A stretch of 64,000 bases of DNA from Cycloclasticus pugetii PS-1. Its GTDB lineage: Bacteria > Pseudomonadota > Gammaproteobacteria > Methylococcales > Cycloclasticaceae. The notes below the pieces were generated by a model. The model ran no database searches. It saw only the letters and a list, made by a program, of their open reading frames with translations, and was not told where the DNA came from. Below are positions 1 through 9,879 of the stretch, one piece after another; the stretch's first letter is position 1; each line of letters starts with the position of its first letter. The position numbers and the translations under genes are program-made. The stretch spans positions 1,302,001 to 1,366,000 of the forward strand of contig NZ_ARVU01000001.1 of assembly GCF_000384415.1 (NCBI RefSeq), read 5' to 3'.

Positions 1-1245
<1,245 letters not shown>

Positions 1246-1551
1246 TTAGTGGTGGTGTTCAGCTAACCAACTAAGGGTTTGACTGACATTGAAGTTTTCT
1301 TTTACATGTTTAATTGCCATCAACACTTTTTCTGATTGATCAAAAAATTCAATGGTAACAGGCAAATCAAACGACAAATCAATTAACGACGAGTCATGCA
1401 TCTTTCCAGATAAGCCATAGCCCTCAACGCCTCTATAAGCCGTTGCGCCAGAGATGCTTTCATGATCATGAAGGTATTGCATAATTTTATTAAGCTGATG
1501 ATCCGCTTCGGTTAAATAAATTCGAGCGATTCTGACTGATTCTGTTTTCAT
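1246..1551 (-). CDS. DUF190 family protein
   Basis: Small protein of about 101 residues starting MKTESVRIARIYLTEADHQL. The start is placed at ATG 1551, which overlaps the crcB stop as ATGA; the longer frame up to 1596 would run far into crcB. The segment GATAYRGVEGYGLSGKMH is typical of DUF190, a PII-like fold family. DUF190 genes often sit next to crcB, which supports a role linked to fluoride export, possibly as an accessory or regulator. No catalytic motif is seen and the molecular role is not known to me. Confidence 0.85.
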   Translation of the reverse strand: MKTESVRIARIYLTEADHQLNKIMQYLHDHESISGATAYRGVEGYGLSGKMHDSSLIDLSFDLPVTIEFFDQSEKVLMAIKHVKENFNVSQTLSWLAEHHH

Positions 1552-1922
1552 AATTGCCTCGCGATTAGCAGGCCAACCCAAGCAGCTAGCACGCATAAAA
1601 TGACGCTAGCTAAAACATTAACAATGGCCTTTATTACATAACCTTGCTCAATTAAATTAATGGTCTCTATTGAGAAGGTAGAAAATGTTGTAAACGCACC
1701 CAAAAAGCCAACCAATAACACTGCTCTTACTTCGGGTGAAACCGACAAACGCTGCAAAAATAGTTCGTACAACAGTCCCATTAATAACGAACCAATAACA
1801 TTAACAACCAAGGTTCCATAAGGGAACCCACGGCCAAGCCAGCTATATATGCCCGTCGATACAATAAAGCGCATCACTGCGCCGACTGATCCACCTGCTG
1901 CTATTGCCAGAAGTTGAGCCAT
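1548..1922 (-). CDS. crcB: CrcB/Fluc fluoride ion channel
   Basis: Inner-membrane fluoride exporter that works as an antiparallel homodimer. The 124 residues form four hydrophobic helices. The family segments GGSVGAVMRF (near residue 10) and GTLVVNVIGSLLMG (about residues 36-49, with the conserved pore Asn) are present, as is GFLGAFTTFSTFS (about residues 72-84), which carries the Phe/Thr residues of the fluoride pathway. The stop overlaps the start of the DUF190 gene by four bases, so the two are translated together. I looked for a fluoride riboswitch upstream and did not recognise one. Confidence 0.95.
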   Translation of the reverse strand: MAQLLAIAAGGSVGAVMRFIVSTGIYSWLGRGFPYGTLVVNVIGSLLMGLLYELFLQRLSVSPEVRAVLLVGFLGAFTTFSTFSIETINLIEQGYVIKAIVNVLASVILCVLAAWVGLLIARQL

Positions 1923-2189
1923 TAAATTACCATTAATGCTAATTAATTAAAGCCTTCATTTTACTGTCATCTGGCGCTTCAAGCACCTTTTTTTCGGTCA
2001 CAATCGTTAATATTTGGCTCAACTCATGGCACGTTATCAATTGTTAGCACTCTGTCTTCACTAATGCCTCGCCAAAAACCCAGCTTTTAATACAAAAATC
2101 GCCGCTGAACCAAAAAGCTACTATCAGGCGCTAACAACACTTTTGAGCCTACTTTTTTATCAAATGGCTAGGGCTTGCGTACTGTTTAG

Positions 2190-2281
2190 ATCTAGCTATA
2201 CTTTATTATCACGTCATGACTGCTGGCCCTATTTAACACTTACTATTATCGCGTCATCTAGCTGAGCGAATGGCGCCCTAT
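2190..2281. repeat. Imperfect direct repeats in the crcB-mtaD intergenic region
   Basis: The gap between divergent crcB and mtaD (1923-2310) holds no gene that I can support. It does hold paired motifs in the same order: ATCTAGCT at 2190 and 2256, TATTATCRCGTCAT at 2204-2217 and 2244-2257, and GCCCTAT followed by TTAAC at 2226 and 2275. This looks like a decayed duplication or a pair of regulatory half-sites for the divergent promoters. Function unknown. Confidence 0.4.
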
Positions 2282-2310
2282 ATTAACGTTTCTGGTTTCA
2301 TCACTTAATT

Positions 2311-3645
2311 ATGCAAGTAAGTCTTCAAATTAATGCCCGCTGGGTTATCACCGTAGATGCTGACGATAACGTTTTAGAAAATCACGCTGTTATCATTCAA
2401 GACGATATTATTATTGATGTTTTACCTCAACAAGATGCGAAGAAATACAGCCCCGTTGAACTAATAGAATGTAACGATCACGCCTTAGCACCCGGTTTTA
2501 TAAATGCGCACACCCATGCGGCTATGAGCCTCTTAAAGGGCCTTGCTGATGATTTACCGCTAAACGAATGGCTAAACGACCACATCTGGCCTGCTGAAAC
2601 AGCTTTAGCCGATAGTGATTTTGTCAAAGACGGTACTGAGCTTGCCATTGCAGAAATGATTAGGGGCGGCACAACCTGTTTTAATGACATGTACTTCTTT
2701 ATCGACCAGACTGCAACTGCCGTCTCGAACACGGGTATAAGAGCATGTCTTGGTATTCCGGTTATAGATTTCCCAACGCGTTGGGCTAAAGACTTAAATG
2801 AATATATCAGTAAAGGCCTTGCAGTTCATGATCACTTCCGTAGCAATGAACTCATTCATTTTACCTTTGCCCCGCACGCCCCTTATACCGTTTGTGATGA
2901 TTCTTTAAAAACCATTCAACCCATCATGGATGAACTGGGCTTGGCGATGCATATTCATTTACACGAAACAGAAAATGAAGTCGAACAGTCAATTGCCAAA
3001 CATGGTGTAAGCCCTATCGCACGATTAAACAATCTTGGCCTATTAAACCCCGACTTAATGGCCATACATATGACCCACCTAAGCGCCACCGATATTCAGT
3101 TAATCGCCGAACACCGCGTTAATGTTATACATTGCCCCGAATCAAACTTAAAACTTGCCAGTGGTTTTTGCCCTGTTGATGAATTAATCACGTCAAATAT
3201 TAATATTGCTATTGGAACAGACGGTTCGGCTAGCAACAATGATATTGATATGTTGGGTGAAACCAAAACGGCTGCGCTGTTAACCAAAGGCCGCACTAAA
3301 CAAGCAGATGCATTACCCGCAAAAACTGCTTTGCGTATGGCTACCATAAACGGCGCGAAAGCCCTACGATTAGATAAAAAAATAGGCTCCCTTGAAATTG
3401 GAAAACAAGCCGATATGTTCGCAATAAATCTTAATAGCATTGAAACTCAACCTATTTATGATGTTATTTCTACACTGATTTATTCTGCAAACCGCTCTCA
3501 AATTACTGATGTATGGGTTGCTGGCCAACGTTTAATGCAAGATCAGCAATTAACCACCCTGGATGAAGCCCAGCTAATTGAAAAAGTAAAACACTGGCAA
3601 AGAAAAATTAACCCGTTTCATCATCAACCCAATAAAGCGGTGTAA
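2311..3645 (+). CDS. mtaD: 5-methylthioadenosine/S-adenosylhomocysteine deaminase
   Basis: Cytoplasmic amidohydrolase that deaminates methylthioadenosine or S-adenosylhomocysteine, the first step of one purine/methionine salvage route. Its 444 residues match the family length. Zinc ligands His67 and His69 lie in NAHTHA; further metal-site histidines lie in MHIHLHETENE (about residue 215), and the catalytic Asp is in GTDGSASNN (about residue 303). It is the first gene of a plus-strand run with ubiG, a HAD phosphatase, rmuC and yciK, a gene set also found together in pseudomonads (mtaD-ubiG-mupP-yciK). No strong Shine-Dalgarno sequence precedes the ATG. Confidence 0.93.
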   Translation: MQVSLQINARWVITVDADDNVLENHAVIIQDDIIIDVLPQQDAKKYSPVELIECNDHALAPGFINAHTHAAMSLLKGLADDLPLNEWLNDHIWPAETALADSDFVKDGTELAIAEMIRGGTTCFNDMYFFIDQTATAVSNTGIRACLGIPVIDFPTRWAKDLNEYISKGLAVHDHFRSNELIHFTFAPHAPYTVCDDSLKTIQPIMDELGLAMHIHLHETENEVEQSIAKHGVSPIARLNNLGLLNPDLMAIHMTHLSATDIQLIAEHRVNVIHCPESNLKLASGFCPVDELITSNINIAIGTDGSASNNDIDMLGETKTAALLTKGRTKQADALPAKTALRMATINGAKALRLDKKIGSLEIGKQADMFAINLNSIETQPIYDVISTLIYSANRSQITDVWVAGQRLMQDQQLTTLDEAQLIEKVKHWQRKINPFHHQPNKAV

Positions 3646-3654
3646 AATAATCAA

Positions 3655-4365
3655 ATGACGCAGACTAAAGACAATGTAAACCCAAGTGAAATCGAAAAAT
3701 TTAGCGCTATGGCTTCCCAGTGGTGGGACACCGAGGGCAACTTTAAAACACTGCATCAAATTAACCCGTTACGTCTTAACTTAGTTGATAAAACAGTTTC
3801 GTTGTCCGGCAAAGATGTTTTAGATGTTGGCTGTGGCGGCGGTATTTTATCTGAGTCAATGGCGCTTAAAGGCGCTAATGTAACGGGTATTGATTTAGGC
3901 AAAGAACTGCTAGACGTTGCTGACCTTCATAGTTTAGACAGCGGTGTTTCCGTCAATTACCAGCACATCAGTGTTGAAGCATTGGCCAGCCAAAAACCGG
4001 AGCAATTTGACTGTGTTACCTGCATGGAAATGCTCGAACATGTTCCTGACCCGGTAGCAATTATTAACGCGTGTTCAACACTCATTAAACCGGGCGGCTA
4101 CGTTTTCCTATCCACCCTAAATAGAAACCCAAAGGCCTACCTATTATCCATTATCGGTGCCGAATACATCCTCGGCATGATGCCCAAAGGCACACATGAT
4201 TATGCCAGCTTCATAAAACCTTCCGAACTAGCCTTATGGGCACGACAAGCAGGTTTAACACTGGAAGATAGCCGAGGTATTGAATACAACCCTTTTAACA
4301 AGTCCTTCTCTATGTCCGATGACATCAGTGTGAATTACATTTGCGTCTTTAAAAAGACGGTCTAA
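3655..4365 (+). CDS. ubiG: Ubiquinone biosynthesis O-methyltransferase UbiG
   Basis: S-adenosylmethionine-dependent methyltransferase that performs both O-methylations of the ubiquinone ring. The 236 residues include the N-terminal UbiG signature FSAMASQWWDTEGNFKTLHQ and the SAM-binding glycine loop DVGCGGG at residues 57-63. MEMLEHVPDP (near residue 124) and the motif III region LIKPGGYVFLSTLNRNPKAY follow. It begins nine bases after the mtaD stop and is followed six bases on by the phosphatase gene, so it is operonic. S-adenosylhomocysteine released here is a substrate of the upstream MtaD, a plausible reason for the pairing. Confidence 0.96.
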   Translation: MTQTKDNVNPSEIEKFSAMASQWWDTEGNFKTLHQINPLRLNLVDKTVSLSGKDVLDVGCGGGILSESMALKGANVTGIDLGKELLDVADLHSLDSGVSVNYQHISVEALASQKPEQFDCVTCMEMLEHVPDPVAIINACSTLIKPGGYVFLSTLNRNPKAYLLSIIGAEYILGMMPKGTHDYASFIKPSELALWARQAGLTLEDSRGIEYNPFNKSFSMSDDISVNYICVFKKTV

Positions 4366-4371
4366 ACCATT

Positions 4372-5055
4372 ATGTCCATTGCAATGCATGATTGGCAAGT
4401 CGATGCGGTTTTATTTGACCTTGATGGCACCTTAGTCGATACCGCGCCAGACCTTGCCGCCGCATTAAATGTCGCCTTAGTACAAAACAATCAGCCAGCG
4501 TTACCTTATGAAACGATACGGCCTATCGTCTCAAACGGTGCTAATGGTTTAATAGAGCTCGGCTTTGGGTCTGCCCTATCCAGTGACCAGCATGAAAAAA
4601 TTAAAGCATCCTTACTTGGCCATTACCAACAAAACATTGCTAATGAATCAACACTATTTGATGGATTTGAAGACAGCTTACTGTTTCTTGAAAAACATCA
4701 AATCCCTTGGGGTATTGTGACGAATAAACCAGCCTATTTAACACTGCCCCTCTTAGAGAAATTAGCGCTAATTAATAGAGCCAGTTGTATCGTTTGCGCT
4801 GATCAGGTCAACCACCCAAAACCACACCCCGAATCTATTTTATTAGCCTGTAAACAGCTGGATGTTTTACCCATGAACGCACTCTATCTTGGTGATGCAG
4901 AACGTGATATTCGTGCAGGTCGATTAGCTGGCCTAAAAACAATAGCCTGTACCTTCGGTTACATTCCAGACAGTATTGACTTTAATGACTGGCAAGCTGA
5001 TAGATATATTGATAAACCCGCCGATTTATTAACATCTCTACAACCCTTACTCTAA
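4372..5055 (+). CDS. HAD phosphatase: MupP (MurNAc-6-P phosphatase) or phosphoglycolate phosphatase
   Basis: HAD-family hydrolase of 227 residues. The nucleophile motif FDLDGTLVDTAPDL has Asp16 and Asp18. The Thr motif is in GIVTNKP (about residue 118), the Lys motif in HPKPHPES, and the acidic motif in LGDAERDIRAG. Such proteins are usually labelled Gph. In pseudomonads the phosphatase encoded between ubiG and yciK is MupP, which dephosphorylates N-acetylmuramic acid 6-phosphate in peptidoglycan recycling. The same neighbourhood here (with rmuC inserted) makes MupP a good candidate, but sequence alone does not decide. A second in-frame ATG lies at 4384. Confidence 0.88.
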   Translation: MSIAMHDWQVDAVLFDLDGTLVDTAPDLAAALNVALVQNNQPALPYETIRPIVSNGANGLIELGFGSALSSDQHEKIKASLLGHYQQNIANESTLFDGFEDSLLFLEKHQIPWGIVTNKPAYLTLPLLEKLALINRASCIVCADQVNHPKPHPESILLACKQLDVLPMNALYLGDAERDIRAGRLAGLKTIACTFGYIPDSIDFNDWQADRYIDKPADLLTSLQPLL

Positions 5056-5070
5056 GCGCATCAATTAATC

Positions 5071-6339
5071 ATGGCTGGCATTAACGATATTTTTTTCCTT
5101 TTAGGTGGCATCGTCATAGGCCTTATTGGCGGTTATTTGCTCATGTTACGCACTAACACAGCACTTAAAAAAGAATTACTGACGCATGAAACACGCCAAG
5201 CCATTGAAAAGGAGTTAAGAGAAAAAACGAAGGCCGATGAAGACAGTATGATGCAAAACTTTCGCGATAGTTTTTCTGCCTTATCCAGCCAAGCATTACG
5301 AGACAATAATGAAGAGTTTCTAAAACTTGCTAGAGAAAACTTTAGCAAACAACAAATGACCGTCGAAACGCGCTTAAATGAAAAAGAGAGAGCCTTTAGC
5401 GAGATGGTCTCCCCGATTAAAGAGATACTTAAACAAACCGATGAACAACTCAAAAAACTAGAGGCCGATCGACAACAAACTCACGGCTCAATCAGTCAAT
5501 ATTTACAAAATATGACTGAAACCCAGCACCAGTTACACAGTGAAACACGAAATCTTGTTCAAGCCCTAAGACGGCCTGAAGTCCGTGGCCAATGGGGCGA
5601 ACTAACCTTAAAGCGTCTTGCCGAATTAGCCGGGCTGGTAGAGCACTGTGACTTCTTTGAACAAGAAAACTTAAACACCCAAGAAGGTGCTATGCGACCT
5701 GATATGATCATTCGCATGCCAGACCAACGCGATATTGTTGTTGACGCTAAAACACCTCTTGACGCCTATCTATCGGCTACCGAACAAAGCAAAGATGGCG
5801 AACGAAAAGCACACCTTATCCGACACGCAAAGCAAGTAAGGGATCGAGTCAAAGAGCTATCGAAAAAGGCTTATTGGTCACAGTTTAAAAATACACCCGA
5901 CTTCGTTGTTCTCTTTATACCCGGCGACCAATTTCTTAGTGCCGCCTTAGAGCAAGACCACTCACTACTTGAAGATGCACTCGCTCAACACGTTATCTTA
6001 GCAACGCCCACCAGCTTGGTCGCCTTACTAAGAGCAATAGCATTTGGTTGGCGCCAACAAGCCAGTAGCGAAAACGCCGAAGCGATTCGAAAACTCGGTG
6101 AAGAAATGTACTCCAGACTAACAACCTTTGTAGAGCACATCAGTAAAATTGGTAGCTCCTTAGAGAAAAGCGTAGATCATTACAACAAAGCGGTGGGCTC
6201 TTTAGAGCGGCAAGTCTTCCCGAATGCACGTAAATTTAAAGACCTTGGTATAGAAACACGCAAAACCATGTCTGAAATAGAACCCATTGAAAAAGCAACC
6301 CGAAAACCAACACCTATCAGCAATATAAAAGATGACTAA
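5071..6339 (+). CDS. rmuC: DNA recombination protein RmuC
   Basis: RmuC-family protein of 422 residues. The family is linked to limiting inversions at short inverted repeats and carries a nuclease-like fold; its exact biochemical role is unsettled. An N-terminal membrane anchor (about residues 7-26) is followed by a long charged coiled coil (about 30-165). The conserved RmuC core begins near RRPEVRGQWGELTLKRLAELAG and includes IVVDAKTPLDAYL and FVVLFIPGDQFL. The 3' end overlaps the next gene by eight bases, implying translational coupling. Confidence 0.94.
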   Translation: MAGINDIFFLLGGIVIGLIGGYLLMLRTNTALKKELLTHETRQAIEKELREKTKADEDSMMQNFRDSFSALSSQALRDNNEEFLKLARENFSKQQMTVETRLNEKERAFSEMVSPIKEILKQTDEQLKKLEADRQQTHGSISQYLQNMTETQHQLHSETRNLVQALRRPEVRGQWGELTLKRLAELAGLVEHCDFFEQENLNTQEGAMRPDMIIRMPDQRDIVVDAKTPLDAYLSATEQSKDGERKAHLIRHAKQVRDRVKELSKKAYWSQFKNTPDFVVLFIPGDQFLSAALEQDHSLLEDALAQHVILATPTSLVALLRAIAFGWRQQASSENAEAIRKLGEEMYSRLTTFVEHISKIGSSLEKSVDHYNKAVGSLERQVFPNARKFKDLGIETRKTMSEIEPIEKATRKPTPISNIKDD

Positions 6340-7084
6340 ACCTATAATAATCAACCCGATAAACCTTCAGCCTCAGACGCTCAAAGATCACGTTTACTTA
6401 GTAACTGGCTCAACCGGAGGCTTAGGGCGAGAAACTGCTCTTGCACTTGCCAAACTCGGTGCAACAGTGGTTTTAACCGGCAGAAATGAAAAGAAATTAG
6501 AAGCCTTGTATGATGAAATAGAACAGGCCGGCAACCCAACGCCTGCTATTGTTCCCTTTGATTTAAGCCAAGTAGACGAAGAGCTTTACCAGCAATTAAT
6601 AAAATCTATTTATAATGAATTCAAAAGGTTAGATGGTATAGTTCATGCGGCTTGTGATATGGGAATCATTGGCCCCATTGGCAGCCAAGAAGGCTCGATC
6701 TGGCAGAAAGTTCTACAGGTTAATTTAAACTCAGCCGTGTTACTAAGCAAAGTTTGCTTGCCACTTTTACATCAGGCTAAACAACCATCTATCACTTTTA
6801 TTTCTGATTCCTCTGCTCGCCAAGGAAAAGCCTACTGGGGCGCATACGGTGTTTCCAAGGTGGCACTTGAATCTTTCTGCACCATGTTAGCAGATGAGCT
6901 AGAAGCGACCACTGTGGTCAGTAATGTCTTCATTCCAGGCCCCAGTATGTTACCGATTAGAAAGAAGACACATCCAGCTGAAGACGAAAAAAACCTAAGC
7001 TCGCCCACTGAATTAGCCAATAACTTGATTAACGTTATTCTTAGCGAGAAGTCTGGCCAGTGCTTTTCACATCAAGCCGACTGA
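6332..7084 (+). CDS. yciK: Short-chain dehydrogenase/reductase, YciK type
   Basis: Classical SDR of 250 residues. The NAD(P)-binding glycine motif is TGSTGGLG (residues 25-32), followed by VVLTGRNEKKLE, which has the Arg expected for NADPH. The catalytic Tyr172 and Lys176 are in YGVSK, with a Ser in FISDSSARQG about a dozen residues before. It starts inside the end of rmuC and converges on iscS, with the two 3' ends overlapping by 13 bases. YciK homologues are regularly found beside ubiG and the HAD phosphatase, but their physiological substrate is not established. The symbol is given by context and similarity. Confidence 0.85.
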   Translation: MTKPIIINPINLQPQTLKDHVYLVTGSTGGLGRETALALAKLGATVVLTGRNEKKLEALYDEIEQAGNPTPAIVPFDLSQVDEELYQQLIKSIYNEFKRLDGIVHAACDMGIIGPIGSQEGSIWQKVLQVNLNSAVLLSKVCLPLLHQAKQPSITFISDSSARQGKAYWGAYGVSKVALESFCTMLADELEATTVVSNVFIPGPSMLPIRKKTHPAEDEKNLSSPTELANNLINVILSEKSGQCFSHQAD

Positions 7085-8190
7085 GTCACAACCGACTTTA
7101 AGATTGAAACAAACTCTGCTACTTCTTGTTGAGTGTTTTGTTGCCCCAAACTTACACGAATAGCACTTAGGGCTCGCTTATCGGGCACGCCCATCGCCGT
7201 TAATACGGCGCTTGGGCTTTTACTATTGCTTGAACAGGCTGAACCACTTGAGATTGCCACGCCTTTTTGGTCAAGCTGCATCAAAAGCATTTCCCCATCA
7301 ACCGATTCAATAAGCAATTGACTTGTATTGGGTAGACGGTCAACATCTGAAGCAACTACCCTCACCCCTTCAATGCCTTTAACCCCTGCTTCTAATGCTT
7401 GCTGAAGAGCTAACAAGTGCCTAGAGCGATTATCCAGCGTTTGTTGGGCTAACTCAGCTGCTCGCCCAAAACCAATAATAGCCGCAGCATTTTCAGTACC
7501 GGGCCTAATATTCATTTCTTGCCCACCACCATAAAGCATAGGCATTAACGACGTTTTTTTATCGTGAATAACCGCGCCAACACCTTTTGGGCCATAAATT
7601 TTATGACCTGATATAGACATTAAATTGACACCCAATGCATTAAAATCAACGGGTATTTTACCAACTGATTGAACCGCATCCGTATGAACAATAGCACCCT
7701 TTTCTTTAGCCAACGCAGCTAATGGTGCTATATTTTGAAGCACACCAGTTTCATTATTAGCCTGCATAATACTCACTAGGCCAGTGTCCTCGCTAAGACC
7801 ACGTTTTAGTGTATCTATTGAGATCAGGCCATTATCATCAACGGCTAATTGATCAAAAAAGAAACCTTTTTTTGATAACTGGCGTATTGGCTCAACCACA
7901 GAAGGGTGCTCTGTAGCGCCCAATAAAAGGTGTTGTTTGTTCGAACAAACAGCCGCTGAGATACAAAGATTATTTGCCTCGGTTCCACCACTGGTAAAAA
8001 TAACTTGCTCAGCACTCACATTAACAAGGTTAGCCACTTGTTGCCTTGCTTGTTCAATCGCTGTTTTAACCACCCGCCCGTGTCTGTGCAAACTGGAAGG
8101 GTTACCATAAAAGGTCGTTAAGAATGGCTCCATCGCTTCAAAAACAAGAGGATCTATCGGCGATGTCGCGTTATTATCAAAATAAATCAT
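7072..8190 (-). CDS. iscS: Cysteine desulfurase (IscS/NifS family)
   Basis: PLP enzyme that removes sulfur from cysteine to give a persulfide for Fe-S clusters and thiolated tRNA. Its 372 residues make it shorter than E. coli IscS (404). MIYFDNNATSPIDP opens the fold, the PLP lysine is Lys197 in SGHKIYGPKG, and the persulfide cysteine is Cys319 in SSGSACSSNSKSP. It lies directly downstream of cysE, 14 bases away, so cysteine synthesis and use are coupled. No iscR, iscU or hscBA is in view, so this is either a stand-alone NifS-like enzyme or a displaced IscS. The family is certain, the exact paralogue less so. Confidence 0.9.
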   Translation of the reverse strand: MIYFDNNATSPIDPLVFEAMEPFLTTFYGNPSSLHRHGRVVKTAIEQARQQVANLVNVSAEQVIFTSGGTEANNLCISAAVCSNKQHLLLGATEHPSVVEPIRQLSKKGFFFDQLAVDDNGLISIDTLKRGLSEDTGLVSIMQANNETGVLQNIAPLAALAKEKGAIVHTDAVQSVGKIPVDFNALGVNLMSISGHKIYGPKGVGAVIHDKKTSLMPMLYGGGQEMNIRPGTENAAAIIGFGRAAELAQQTLDNRSRHLLALQQALEAGVKGIEGVRVVASDVDRLPNTSQLLIESVDGEMLLMQLDQKGVAISSGSACSSNSKSPSAVLTAMGVPDKRALSAIRVSLGQQNTQQEVAEFVSILKSVVTQSA

Positions 8191-8204
8191 CAGTGTTCTA
8201 AATT

Positions 8205-8993
8205 CTAGCCTTCTTTAGCTCGCGCTTCTGGACAAGTAGAACCTGTTCCATCATCAACTGGTTCACTGTTAATTTCTTCGACCGACCGATCATCCATTCC
8301 ACCACCCAATGATTTTATTTCATGGCACATGCGTTCCATTTCTTTATCCATTGTGTGGATATGCTCCAACATACTATTAATAGCTACCGCCACTGGGTCA
8401 GGTAGTTCTTGAGAGGCGCCGTATGCGTCAAAACCAATTTTTTTAGCCATCTCTTCTTGCTCAGGGCTTGGTTTAACAGAATCAGTGGTTGCAACACGAC
8501 CGGGTATACCGACGATTGTGGTGTCAGCAGACACCGATCTAACAACAACCGCATTAGAGCCAATCCTGGCATTATCACCTATCTCTATCGGCCCCAGCAC
8601 TTTAGCACCAGCACCTACGACCACACCATTACCTAGCGTAGGGTGTCGCTTACCCTTTTTCCAACTCGTACCACCTAAGGTCACCCCATGATAGAGCGTA
8701 CAATCATCACCAATAACAGCTGTTTCGCCAACCACGACGCCCATTCCGTGATCAATAAAAAAACGCTTGCCTATCACCGCACCAGGATGTATTTCTATAC
8801 CGGTTAACCAGCGTGAAAAATAAGCGATAAAACGAGAAATAAATTTTAAATTCACTCCCCACAGCCAATGATTTAAGCGATGAAGCAGGAGCGCATGAAA
8901 CCCGGGGTAGGTCATGATCACTTCAATTTTGCTACGTGCCGCAGGATCCCTGTCAAAAACTATATTAATATCTTCTTTTAATTGGTTAAACAT
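8205..8993 (-). CDS. cysE: Serine O-acetyltransferase
   Basis: Acetylates serine to O-acetylserine, the committed step of cysteine synthesis. The 262 residues have an N-terminal helical part (about 1-65) and then a left-handed beta-helix of hexapeptide repeats. The catalytic Asp81-His82 pair is in [13 protein letters not shown], with His102 in [18 protein letters not shown]. The C-terminal tail (about residues 185-262) is acidic and longer than in compact CysE forms. It sits between trmJ and iscS on the same strand, an arrangement known in several gammaproteobacteria, where iscR often comes next but is absent here. Confidence 0.95.
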   Translation of the reverse strand: MFNQLKEDINIVFDRDPAARSKIEVIMTYPGFHALLLHRLNHWLWGVNLKFISRFIAYFSRWLTGIEIHPGAVIGKRFFIDHGMGVVVGETAVIGDDCTLYHGVTLGGTSWKKGKRHPTLGNGVVVGAGAKVLGPIEIGDNARIGSNAVVVRSVSADTTIVGIPGRVATTDSVKPSPEQEEMAKKIGFDAYGASQELPDPVAVAINSMLEHIHTMDKEMERMCHEIKSLGGGMDDRSVEEINSEPVDDGTGSTCPEARAKEG

Positions 8994-9062
8994 AATGCTT
9001 TTTTATTTAATAGTGACTCTATTCTAACGTGCGTGATTTTATTAACACATTTTTTTACAACG

Positions 9063-9821
9063 TTAGGCTTTTTTGATTCCATCTATCTTATTATTGATTG
9101 CCGTTAACACGCCACGTAGGATATTCACCTCTGTTCGATTAAGTTCAGAACGGTAAAAAATACGCCTGATGCGTTGTTGCAGCCTTTTAGTTTTATAGAG
9201 CTGTAGAAAATCTGTTTTCTCAAGCGTCTTTAAAAGGTGCTCAAAAAAACCTTCAAACTCTTGGCTGGTTGCAGGCCTATCTTCAACATCAGGTGATTCA
9301 ATTACCTGTTCACCTATCACTGCTGAATACACCTCATAACATAACACTTGCACAGCAGATGCAACGTTTAATGAACTAAAATTTGGATTAGTTGGAATAT
9401 GTAATAAGTGCTGACACAATTCCAACTCTTCATTCGTGAGCCCGGAGTTTTCTCGGCCAAACACCAACGCAACCTTTGCATTCTTTGCCGATGCAATGGC
9501 CAATTCACTGCCTTTTTTAGGGCCAACCTCTGACCAACCCAAATGCCTAATTCTAGCGCTAGCCCCCAAGACTAACTCACACGGCTCCAAGGCTTCTTTT
9601 AAACTATTATAAACATTTGCTGTTGCCAAAATATCATCGGCACCAGACGCACGTGAGGTGGCCTCAGAACTCGGAAATATTTTAGGGTTAACTAAGGCTA
9701 AATCACTAAGCCCCATATTTTTCATGGCCCGCGCTGTTGCGCCTATATTCCCAGGATGTGAAGTTTGTACCAACACAATCCTTATATTTGACAATATTTC
9801 GTTATTTTCATCGACTTTCAA
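9063..9821 (-). CDS. trmJ: tRNA (cytidine/uridine-2'-O-)-methyltransferase TrmJ, TTG start
   Basis: SPOUT methyltransferase that 2'-O-methylates position 32 of several tRNAs. The family signature NIRIVLVQTSHPGNIGATARAMKNMGL begins 11 residues after the proposed start, and GRENSGLTNEELELC and IPTNPNFSSLNVASAVQVLCYE supply the knotted SAM site. The longest frame would start at 9962 and overlap divergent suhB. I prefer TTG at 9821-9819 because GGAGG stands seven bases before it and the resulting 252 residues match the usual length of about 246. No in-frame ATG lies close to the conserved domain. Confidence 0.92.
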   Translation of the reverse strand: MKVDENNEILSNIRIVLVQTSHPGNIGATARAMKNMGLSDLALVNPKIFPSSEATSRASGADDILATANVYNSLKEALEPCELVLGASARIRHLGWSEVGPKKGSELAIASAKNAKVALVFGRENSGLTNEELELCQHLLHIPTNPNFSSLNVASAVQVLCYEVYSAVIGEQVIESPDVEDRPATSQEFEGFFEHLLKTLEKTDFLQLYKTKRLQQRIRRIFYRSELNRTEVNILRGVLTAINNKIDGIKKA

Positions 9822-9879
9822 AAGACATCCTCCGGCTGTATCTGTTATCCTTGCGCCACATAAATAGTTAGGCATCATC

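Noticed and set aside
1923-2100. Fluoride riboswitch before crcB
   Set aside because: I looked on the minus strand for the conserved GGxGATGG and CTGATGG-type elements and found no convincing match.
2478-2732. Minus-strand reading frame inside mtaD
   Set aside because: Antisense shadow of a strongly conserved gene, with no ribosome-binding site and no recognisable protein pattern.
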